DNA of 53,246 bases from Tubiluchus corallicola. Taxonomy: Eukaryota > Priapulida > Priapulimorpha > Priapulimorphida > Tubiluchidae. How positions within the stretch are numbered: position 1 is the stretch's first letter; every line of letters begins with the position of its first letter. Location: NCBI GenBank assembly GCA_030141605.1, contig JAQGDQ010001235.1, positions 1 to 53,246 of the forward strand. The letters run 5' to 3'. The notes under the pieces are model-generated. The model was not told the DNA's origin. It ran no database searches and saw nothing but the letters and a program-made list of their open reading frames with translations. Both the position numbers and the translations under genes were made by a program. Positions 28,867 to 40,800 of this stretch are shown here, piece after piece.

Positions 28867-31800
28867 GTTAGTGGACAAGTGTTGTTATTACCATACTTAG
28901 CTTTAAGTGCAATAAGTGTTGCAGTGCTCATACGTAGCTAGTTGGTTACTTGCTTAGTGGAAATTGGCTTTACGGCAAGTCACCGCTTAACGACTCTCTG
29001 CTTGTTACTTCGTTTCGTTTTAACGACATAGCAAGTAGCTGAACGTTGTTTCATTTAGCGACGCATTTTACTGGACGACTTAGTAAGTAGCTGAACGTTG
29101 TTTCATTTAGCGGCGTGTTTTACTGGAAGACTTAGCAAGTAGCTGAACGTTGTCTCATTTAGCGACGCATTTTACTGGAAGACTTAGCAAGTAGCTAAAC
29201 GTTGTCTTATTTAGTGACGCATTTTACTGAACGACTTAGCAAGTAGCTGAATGTTGTCTTATTTAGTGACGCATTTTACTGAACGACTTAGCAGGTAGCT
29301 TAACGTTGTCTTATTTAGTGACGCATTTTACTGAACGACTTAGCAGGTAGCTTAACGTTGTCTTATTTAGTGACGCATTTTACTGGACGACTTAGCAAGT
29401 AGCTTAATGTTGTCTTATTTAGTGACGCATTTTACTGGACGACTTAGCAAGTAGCTTAATGTTGTCTTATTTAGTGACGCATTTTACTGGAAGACTTAGC
29501 AAGTAGCTAAACGTTGTCTTATTTAGTGACGCATTTTACTGGACGACTTAGCAAGTAGCTGAACGTTGTTTCATTTAGCGACGCATTTTACTGGACGACT
29601 TAGTAAGTAGCTGAACGTTGTCTTATTTAGTGACGCATTTTACTGGACGACTTAGCAAGTAGCTTAATGTTGTCTTATTTAGTGACGCATTTTACTGGAC
29701 GACTTAGCAAGTAGCTTAATGTTGTCTTATTTAGTGACGCATTTTACTGGACGACTTAGCAAGTAGCTTAACGTTGTCTTATTTAGTGACGCATTTTACT
29801 GAACGACTTAGCAGGTAGCTTAACGTTGTCTTATTTAGTGACGCATTTTACTGAACGACTTAGCAAGTAGGTGAACGTTGTCTTATTTAGTGACGCATTT
29901 TACTGGACGACTTAGCAAGTAGCTTAATGTTGTCTTATTTAGTGACGCATTTTACTGGACGACTTAGCAAGTAGCTTAATGTTGTCTTATTTAGTGACGC
30001 ATTTTACTGGACGACTTAGCAAGTAGCTTAATGTTGTCTTATTTAGTGACGCATTTTACTGGACGACTTAGCAAGTAGCTTAACGTTGTCTTATTTAGTG
30101 ACGCATTTTACTGAACGACTTAGCAGGTAGCTTAACGTTGTCTTATTTAGTGACGCATTTTACTGAACGACTTAGCAAGTAGGTGAACGTTGTCTTATTT
30201 AGTGACGCATTTTACTGAACGACTTAGCAAGTAGGTGAACGTTGTCTTATTTAGTGACGCATTTTACTGAACAACTTAGCAAGTAGGTGAACGTTGTCTC
30301 ATTTAACGGCGCATTTTACTGAACGACTTAGCATGTAGCTGAACGTTGTTTCATTTAGCAACGCATTTTACTGAAATGCTTTAGCGTCATTAAGTGAGGA
30401 CTTACTGTATCATGCTTCACAGTTAGTTTTATCATAAGATTACCGTTTAACATATTACGAAATTAAATTGCACATTTTTTCACATATTGGATGTTGGAAG
30501 GATTGGTGGAAAAATGCAACTAATTTTCCGTTATTGGCTGTTGTAGAAAAATACTCGCCTTTCAGCACCATGTTGTTAAGTGGACAGAGTGTTTTTGACT
30601 GCAAGCAATATTGTGAGAGCGCATTGGCTACTTTTGAAATCTCAGTCCATACCAAACTGAAAATCTACCATTACATTATTTGCCAAATAATTTGATTAAT
30701 AAATTGCAAAGTCAAAAATATTCAACTTTTTTATCCAGTTGCTTATTATACATTTTAGCTTTGATCTGTGTTCTGATAACTCTTAATGGTGTTGCAACGA
30801 TACTGCAGTACTATATAACTGAACTATTCTAACTTGCAATATTATCGCGATAGAAAAGTTGCCCGCCGTAATAACAAATAAATTATAATTAATTTAATAA
30901 ATATGTATAATTATTATTTTAAAAAGAAACAACTTAGTTAAACAACAAACACCTTTATTGTTATTTAATCACCTGCATTATTTTCCGCAGTAATCTTAAT
31001 AAAACGTGACTATGCTCAACAGGTTACTGAACACTTTATAATCATGATCACAGTTTTTCTTAGTTCTCGCTCCATTTCATCTTTCATTCATTACTCCCCC
31101 ACATCATGGTTTTTCTTAGTTCTCGCTCCATTTCATCTTTCATTCATTACTCCCCCCACATCATGGTTTTTCTTAGTTCTCGTTCCATTTCGTCTTTCAT
31201 TCACTACTCCCCCACATTTATGTATATTTTATCATTATTTCAATTATTAATCATTTCTTTAAGATTTCCACGTACAGTTTGGCCTGTCAAGCTATGCTTT
31301 TAGGCTCAAACTGTATGCATCAAAATCATTCTGTAATGTAATTTGCACATGTATATGCTGCATAAGAATCTCTTGTAATTTCTGGATTATATTACATTTA
31401 TATTTATATTTACTTCAGTGAAATTATCTGTATTTTTATTGTAACTGTAAGATGCAGAGTGGAAATAAATAAACTTAAACTTTAAATTTTAATAAAAAGA
31501 CTTTATTTTCTATGTTACACTGTTTAGGTGCAGCAGAGAACAGGTGCACCGGGATTACTTAATTTAGCAATGCCCGCACGCACATCAGACATTGTTCTCT
31601 TGCACAATGTGAGCCAGTCTAGTGTGACTGCAGCAAATATACAGGTTAGTAAAGTAATGAATTTTGCACTTCATGTAGAGCGGCATGTTCACACATGAAC
31701 ACCAAGGTGAGAATGACTGCATTGAGTCTTATCCTTGAAAAGTTAAATGTTAGAATGAAATCCTGTTTGCACGTTCATTGGCATTCTGGTTTGATCATGT

Positions 31801-34800
31801 ACAAACAGGAATGTAATTCGTTGACAGTGCAGTGTATGCAGGGATGAGAATTCCGAGTTTTTAGAAGACCAGTAGTGCCATTTTTGTAAATCGCATAAAT
31901 TCGTTGAAAATTTTTTTACAGACCCAGTAGTACATGATTTCACAAGCTGACCGCTAGTTGGCAGGCCGTCACTTTGTTTACATCACGTACATCAGTGTAA
32001 CCACATGTATATCTCTATGTATAAAAATATAGAATCAATTGTGCGGAGTTATTTGAGTCAATTGCAGACAGTTTTTATATACTTTTGCATAGGAGCTGTC
32101 AGTACTTAGGCATTGTTGAGACAATTAGGTATCATGTATCCTTGATAGTTGGGTATTTTAAATTATGCATGAAACAAGGTAATTGATATTTTAATTTCAG
32201 TTAGAGGTTCTATACGGTCACAAAATTGCAATTTGTTGCTGGCTCCAAGGGGGCCTACATGTCCCCCAAAACCCCGTTTTTTTCAGAGGTTTTTGCAATT
32301 TGTCATTCTCATCCCTGTGTATGTTGTTTTGATGTGGAGTTAATTTTTTGCAGGATAAATTGCCAGTGACAACAATTCATCATGGTCATAGTCCTCTGAG
32401 AGCTGGTGTTCCCGCACTTGCCAACCCCTCCGTGCAGCGGACCATTTCTGCCAGTCCTCGCAGCGTCGCTAACCCTCCGGTTTACGTGCCGCCGGCGAAA
32501 AAGATCAAGATGGACCCCGAACTTGTCGAAGATGTGGAGAAGTTGAAACGTTTTGTTGCCGACTACAAAACCAAAGAGTTAAAGAGGATAAAGAAGCTGT
32601 TTAACGAACATTTGGTGGAACTGTTCTACCTACAAACCGGTGGGAACATGATGGACTATTTTGCAGCGAAAAAGAAGCCGTCTCCGCAGCTGTTGACCTT
32701 TTTAAAAACAAATAAACTGGACAGTGATGACGAAGACGATTTCTTGGGTGCAGAGGCAAAAGCTTCAGCGCAGTCAAAGACGTCATCAGATGCAGCGCAT
32801 ATGAAAGGGCATCGGTTATCCGGCCACCATGGTAAATTTATTTTATCATATCTTGGAGTTTAAAGGCAGCACATTGTGGGCGACTTTGCATGCGTTAAAG
32901 CGAGATACTAGTTTTTCAGATTATCTGTTAAATGTGAACAATGTTTCTTTTTACATATTTAGTGTCAAAAAAGTCTTGAAAATTGTGTATAGCTAGGGTT
33001 ACCATATTGTCTGAGTTGAAAAAGAGGACCACATGTCCAGCATTCGGCTTCCCAGTAATATCGACCTGCGCGAAAACACGGGTACTTGGCGTTCATTTCA
33101 TCTGTAAATGCACATTGCTGTTTCTGCCTTGCTACTTTCTAATTAACTTTTACCAGTTGCTGAAAACAGCGAAACTATACAAATTTATAGAAATTCACAT
33201 AAAAACAAACAAAATGGCTCCCGGAAGCTGACGTCATTTTAAGTCTTTAGCGAATACACCGAGTATCGACAGCGGTGTGAGTCATGTGACCCATAGTGAT
33301 GTGTGCATCGCTTACTTTTGTTCAGTAATTATGTACACAAAGCTTTTACAAGGGTTGCATTTTGAGATGTTAGCAACATCTTGTATTGAAAATTAACGAG
33401 CTTTTCTTTGTCTGGTGCTGTCATACGCCTCTGCAGTTGGCAACGTCCGTACATACTTACGGATTGAGGCAAAACCCGGACAAACTGCCGATTTTTGGAA
33501 AACCCGCCTGGACAGAGGCCCAAAAGAGGATGTGTCCAGGGAAACCCGGACGTATAGTAACTCTATGTTGTAATGTGGGGCGGATCTCACAATCAAGTAT
33601 GAGCAATCAGCGCTCTTATTGTTTGGTAGCGTGTGTCATACTACTCAGTTTTTACTCAATATATTTCTTGAACACAAAACGTGAAACTAATTTTATGCAG
33701 TTTTTATGATAAGATAAGCCTTTAATATTCATAAATGTTGATAATATAAAATTAGTTCAAACCAAATGACAGCAGTTAATTTGTACCCGGGTACACCATT
33801 TCAATAAACATGTGTTGCTACACTACTCAAAATTTACTGACCGGTAATACTTTCAGAATGCTACAAACAATACCCAAAAATTACTTTTGGCTTACGAAAG
33901 AAAATAATCTAATAGTTCACCAATGTTTGTTAATAGTATGTCCATAAAGTAAAGCTCCATCCACACGAGGTTTATATGTAAGCTATCAGCACTTTTCAAC
34001 TGCGTCTTAGTTTTACCAGCCACTGCCAGTCGAAGCAAGTATCGTTGTACAAAAGGAAGCAACAGGCTGTGGCCTAGTAGTTAAACAAAAGAAACGAGAA
34101 TTTATCACTTACAGTCTCTGCATCAATGAAAGTATACGTCAGCAATACTTATCGGCGGTAGCACGACGACGAAGGTGGCGGATCCACAACATCGGTGTGC
34201 AACACCTGGGTGTTTAGAGCATAGCTGAACTGCGAAGTCATAAGCAGATGGGAGTCATTCCCGGAAGCGTTCTGCGTTGGTAGCCCGGTAGTTTGGTTAT
34301 CGCGTCAGATGTCACAATGTAACTCGATGTAAACAAATGGTGAACAGGGCTTAATACTAGAACTGCCCAAATAGTCACTAACACGTAGTTGGAACATTCA
34401 CTAAACATTAGCGTTAGGTAGAGCCAGCTAAAGTTGCACGATTTATATGCAAAGAGGCAAAACATATGTTAAAAAAACTGTCCAGCATTATATCTGCCCG
34501 CAAGTCTCTCTTGCCAAGAGCCACGTCGTTCTCTCCACATCTGTGTGAAAAGACCTCTAAAGCCGGTTGTCTAATAGTCTGGCTTCAATAACACTATAGC
34601 AGGATAACCCGTATTTGCATATCCGTTCGACGAGTTTACCCTAGATTTGACCTATGCGCATAACTAAAGTGTAACACCTGGTTTATACATTGAACAGCTA
34701 TAAACAACAATTTTATACAGCCCGAACTAAGTTACGTATACTACCGTAAAGTTTACATTGGCCAGAAAAACATATCTCATTCTACAACGATACAACGAAG

Positions 34801-37800
34801 TTAAGTTAGTAATAACTAAATCTAGTTACAAATACAAAGATATATGCTAAGCTGGTCGTTACATATGTATAGCTATTAGTTTAAGACTAACGTGGTTACT
34901 TGTTCGTAGGTGGAGTTGCTTCACGACTGCATGATGGCCGTGCTTTGCATAAGGTAAGTGAACAATATTTTTAATGACACTTGTTTATTCTTGAAGTCTC
35001 TTTCGATTTTTGTTTCCAACAAATTCACTTTTTTTGCTAAACTAATGACTTAACAACTTTATTAATGAACTGAAACTCTCTATTAGTTTATTCGTGTGAG
35101 CTTAATCAAATCAAATCATTTATTGTTTTTCCCACATACAACATCGATTAAAGCTTAGCAGCATAATTATAATAGCCAATCAAATGGGAAGGGGTGGCGA
35201 AGAACATGCGTCATCGTATCAGCCGCCCCATCTCGGTTCTGTTATAAATATTTCGCATGCAGTGCAGACGATAACTGATCAAAAATAATGAAATATTGAA
35301 TTATGTAGTTGTTTACATTTATATAACATAAAAGAAAAACGCCAAAAACGAAATTTCGCATTCTAAATGAGCAAAAAGAAAAAGAAATAATAAAGAAATG
35401 CATTGTACTAGCATGCTAAATATAGCATAATATGCATGTAACTGGAATTTAAGGAATTTTAGTAATAACTCTGTAATACGCAATAACAAGAAAACATGCA
35501 TTTTATGAACGTATTAAAGGTACGTAAAACAAAATTCATGCAAAATCGTAACAAAGTATAAATGCAATAATGTTAAGCTAATATTATAATTATAAAAATC
35601 CAAGAATATCATCATTACCATTTACATGCTAACAATCTCTATTAGTTTGTTTGTGTGAGCTCTATTCCTTTGATGTGAGTTTGCATCTCGTTTTTTTCTA
35701 GAGTCCTAGTAAGTCACCTGCCACACCCACGGCTGCATCTCTGGCTCAAGCGGTTCAGGCTCATTTAAAAGCTACGCTGACACCGCATCAACGTTTGGTT
35801 TCCAAACATTCCATTTCGGCCGTTTATGATAAAACTATCGGCTCCGAGGAAGAGATAGTCGAGCGAGCAAAGCGAGTAAGTGCTCGTGCATTCTCTTACA
35901 TTGCTCTCTCATTTGCATTCTTGTCATGGCCTGAGAAATTTTTTGCCCATATTTTGCCATTAACAGGGATGAGAATTTTCCGCAGATACCCAGAATTCCG
36001 AGTTTTTGGAAGACCAGTAGTGCTATTTTTGTAAATTGCGTAAATTCGTAGAGAAAATTTTTACGGACCCAGTACATTTTTTCACAAGCTGACCGTTAGT
36101 TGGCAGGCCGTCACTTTGTTTACATCACATACATCATATCTCTATGTATAAAAATATAGAATCAATTGTGCGGAGTTATTTGAGTCAATTGCAGACAGTT
36201 TTTATATACTTTTGCATAGGAGCGGCCAGTACTTAGACATTTTTGAGACAATTAGGTATCATGTATCCTTGATAGTTGGGTATTTTAAATTATGCATGAA
36301 ACAAGGTAATTGATATTTTAACTCCACTTAGAGGCTCTCTAAGTCACTTGGTCACAAAATTGCAATTTCAACCCCATTGGGGGCCTAGGTAGCCCCCGAA
36401 ACCCCTCTCCTGCTTCAGAGTTTTTTGCAATTTGTCATTCTCATCCCTGCATTAAGCTGTCACATTTTCTTTTAACGTGAATGTGATTCGTGCCCTGCTA
36501 TCTAACTAACAAGCTCCTCAATGACTTTGTTTCTCCAAGTAATGTTGTTCTTACAACACGAACAATGATATCTCAGGCTCTCAGATTAAAATTAGTGTAC
36601 AGGTATGTACAGTGATTTATTTAGGTTGAGAATGGTGTATAGTAAATGTATTTGGCATAATGATTTGCCAGTTTTCAACCACCTGTTAAAACTTTGGTTG
36701 TGCTTTGTAAATTAACTACAGCAGGCGCCGCTTAATAGACTCACTTTGGGACCGACGTGTTTTGACCCAATTAACCGACTGAACCTATTAACCGATGGGT
36801 GTAGTATTACTGGTACAGAAGTATGAGTCATCAGCTTACTATGCACTGCAACATTTTAATGAATTTTATAAATGGGCAAAGCAAACCATTAGGCTAGCAT
36901 ATTAGCATATGATAAATGTTCCTGCTTATAAACAAAACAGTACTTAACATGATTGTTTCTACGTATATTATAGGACAAAAGCGATCTAAGATGATATAAA
37001 AGTGATGAAAGCTTATTAGTCGTATGAAAGTGTCTTATTGAAGCATGCGAAGCAAAAATATTGAGTCAATTATGCGGAGTTATTTGAATCAATTACCAAT
37101 AGTTTTTATGTAAATTTGAATAGAAGCGGCCCGTTCCAGGTGTTTTTGAGTCAATTAAGTAGTTTGAATCTATTAACCGTGAGTCTATTAAGTGGCGACT
37201 ACTGTATATAGTTATCCGTTGGATTGAAAATTGTTCTTGTTAAATTAATTTTATTGATAATTTAAACTAATTTTGTGATCAATGGATCTTATTAATTTTA
37301 AAGTTAAAACTCCTGATGAGTGTTTGTTTTCCAAAATGGTTTGTAACTTTAGCTAAAAAAAATTCACTCGATGTTTCAATGATATTTTTTATTCAAAGTC
37401 TTGGGGTAACTACTTAATTTTTCAGGCTGGAGGGCTTCTTTTAGTGCGCAACTAAATCAGTGTAATACAAAGCTTCGCCTTCCCTTTTTACTTAATTCTT
37501 TGTGAAATTAATTGCCACTTTTCACATGTGAAAATTTATTACGTTCAGTTTTCTTATTGTTATTTCGTGTTTACTAATTTTTGTCGACAGGAGGCGCATG
37601 TTATGCAACGTATTGCCGAGCTGCGTAAGCAAGGTCTCTGGTCGGCTAAACGCTTGCCCAAGGTCCAGGACAAGCCGAGGGCTAAGGCTCACTGGGATTA
37701 CCTCTTGGAGGAGATGGAGTGGATGTCCACAGACTTTACGCAAGAGCGCAAGTTCAAGATTGCTAGCTGTCGTAAGGTGAGCTTAGTTATGCAGTATAAA

Positions 37801-40800
37801 AATTCAGTCAGTGGTCCAGCACTGTTTAAGATTGCTAGCTGTCGTAAGGTGTGGTTAGTTATGCAGTATAAAAATTCAGTCAGTGATCCACCACTGTTTA
37901 AGATTGCTAGCTGTCGTAAGGTGTGGTTAGTTATGCAGTATAAAAATTCAGTCAATGGTCCAGCACTGTTTAAGATTGCTAGCTGTCGTAAGGTGTGGTT
38001 AGTTATGCAGTATAAAAATTCAGTCAGTGGTCCACCACTGTTTAAGATTGCTAGCTGTCGTAAGGTGTGGTTAGTTATGCAGTATAAAAATTCGTTCAGT
38101 GATCCACCACTGTTTAAGATTGCTAGCTGTCGTAAGGTGTGGTTAGTTATGCAGTATAGAAATTCAGTCAATGGTCCACCACTGTTTAAGATTGCTAGCT
38201 GTCGTAAGGTGTGGTTAGTTATGCAGTATAAAAATTCAGTCAGTGGTCCAGCACTGTTTAAGATTGCTAGCTGTCGTAAGGTGTGGTTAGTTATGCAGTA
38301 TAAAAATTCAGTCAGTGGTCCAGCACTGTTTAAGATTGCTAGCTGTCGTAAGGTGTGGTTAGTTATGCAGTATAAAAATTCAGTCAGTGGTCCAGCACTG
38401 TTTAAGATTGCTAGCTGTCGTAAGGTGTGGTTAGTTATGCAGTATAAAAATTCAGTCAATGGTCCACCACTGTTTAAGATTGCTAGCTGTCGTAAGGTGT
38501 GGTTAGTTATGCAGTATAAAAATTCAGTCAATGGTCCACCACTGTTTAAGATTGCTAGCTGTCGTAAGGTGAGGTTAGTTATGCAGTATAAAAATTCAGT
38601 CAATAGTCCAGCACTGTTTATTTGCCTGATTAGTTTTGCATTACTGAGTTGGAAACAGTCGTACGGATTTGCATTTTTTCTAATGCATTATAATTGCTGG
38701 GTGGTGGGACAGATTGCAAAATTGAAAAGTTTTGACTCGTTGACTTCTTACGTCTTTGTGTGAATTCTAATATCAGCACACGCTTTATATGAGAACTTTC
38801 AGATCATTTTCACGGGTCGGTAGAGGTGTTAGTATTATCGTGTATATTAATTTCGCTGGTATGTTATTTTTATATATATATATATAAGATTCGAGGCTAC
38901 AGCGTCGACGACGGCACCATTTGCGGTGATCTATACGTCAAACAAAAGGTCTCGATGTAGTGTCGTGCCATTGGGTGTTTATTTTTCGATTCGGGTCCAC
39001 TGGGACGAACGGGGGGGGGGCGAAAAACCTAAAAACAATTGCCATTTTTCGGTCGTTTTTTTGCAAAATTGTACCTCTTATTTCTGAAGAACGGGAATGG
39101 GCCATGGGTTGTGCTGGCTATGGATAGATAGCCCGTTCAGCGGTGGGTGTAGTAGGCGTGTTTAGAATTCGCGAGAGGGCCACGGCATCCCGTAACGGAT
39201 GTTTTCCCGGACCCAACTCGCGATTTTTTCAAAATTTTGACCAAACAGCATGCGGATAAACGTTCTAGCGGGCGCTTAGTGTGATTCTTGAAAGGAGATA
39301 TATAGCTCTTTAGAAAGAGGAAGAACAGGGCTACACGATGATGTGGACTGCATTTTAGGACGCTTCCTTCCTCAGGAGCTGTGATGAGTTGATTGCAGGT
39401 TCCATTTTGCACGATTTTCGCTTGGAAAACTGCTGACCCAAAGCCATTGTTCTGACGTCATCCATTATACTCTGCTTATAATCTTATAACTTTAATTCAG
39501 TAAAAGCTGCTACTGGCTTTGCGTTGTAAATGAGGACTATGTAGGATGTTCGCGTATTTTTGATTATAAGTGCATTTATACGCAAAATTTTTTGCGGGGC
39601 CTTTGCTAGTTATAATTATTATTAAAAAAAATTTAGTAGAAGAGAAATGTGACTAGTTTGAATTGTTTACAATTTTAAACTGCAAATACAGTTTAGTGGT
39701 ATAGTGGTAAACATACTTAACTTGTTGAATACTTGCTTTATGAAATCTGAGCAGTTTTTCTAGGTGGTAGAGTATTAATGATGTTATTGTAATTGTTATT
39801 AGCTTGCAAACGCTGTGATGCGATATCACAAGGAGCAGCAAGAAAAACAGCGGAAGACCGAGCGAGAAGAGCAGCAGAGAGTACGACGATTAGCGGCAAG
39901 CATCGCGCGGGAAGTCAAACAGTTCTGGTCCAACATTGAGAAGGTATCGTCCTGATTTCTGTCTTTTTACTATGCCTTATCGTCCCCGTCAAAGTGTTAT
40001 AGGGTTACCGATTTCTCTGTTTTTCTTCTTGAAGTATTTCCTGCTTCTTGTTTAGTACAACTTATGGCCACTAGGACATTGACTTAGTAATTGCTTGTAC
40101 CAAGCGGTACCTCATGAATGCCACCTAGTTGCAAAACCTTTTTTTTTGGTGTTAAAAAAAAGTAATCGGGCAGTCACTATGTAAACACTCTGTCTTTCAT
40201 ACACTCTGTCTCTGGTGAAGCAGGTTTTAAACTCCTTCAGAGTTTGGGCTAATTGGAAAAGGTTATCTCTTATCGTTCATATCTCTTGTCAAAGTGTTAT
40301 TGTTGGAACAGTGAAAACAGAAAAGCGATTTATCTTAAAATAAACAGACTTGAACTCTAAACCTGCAATTCAGTGTGTTTTAATCAACACCATGTATCAC
40401 AAAACCATCGTGGAGGAGAACCGTTATAAAGGAACATAATAAGAAGAGTAACACCTCCTGTGCACAGATTTCAAAACACGAGTATGTTACATTTCCGGTT
40501 TCATTTTGTATTTGTTTGACGTGACAAATCCTGGTACGTATTGAAAATGAAATGTTTCTCAAGTGGCAGTTTGTATATTTCAGGTTGTACAGTACAAGCA
40601 GCAAACGCGCATTGACGAGAAACGCAAGAAGGCTTTAGATTTTCAGCTCAATTTCATTGTTGATACGACAGAGAAGTATTCATCTTGGCTGTCACAGAGT
40701 TTAAACCAGCAAGAGGATAGCACTGCGGGCAGTGTGAAGTCTGTAGGATCAAGTCCATCAGCTAGTTTGCAAGATGGTGGGTATACTTGGTGTCGTGAAG

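Noticed and set aside
28973-30407. CRISPR-like array
   Set aside because: The 52-bp units are contiguous with no unique spacers, lie in a eukaryotic intron and sit between transposon ends.
37528-38763. A 411-codon plus-strand frame and a ~300-codon antisense frame as genes
   Set aside because: The plus frame is SRCAP exon 6 running into the 72-bp repeat intron, and family alignment continues in exon 7 instead. The antisense frame is the same repeat read backwards and has no support.
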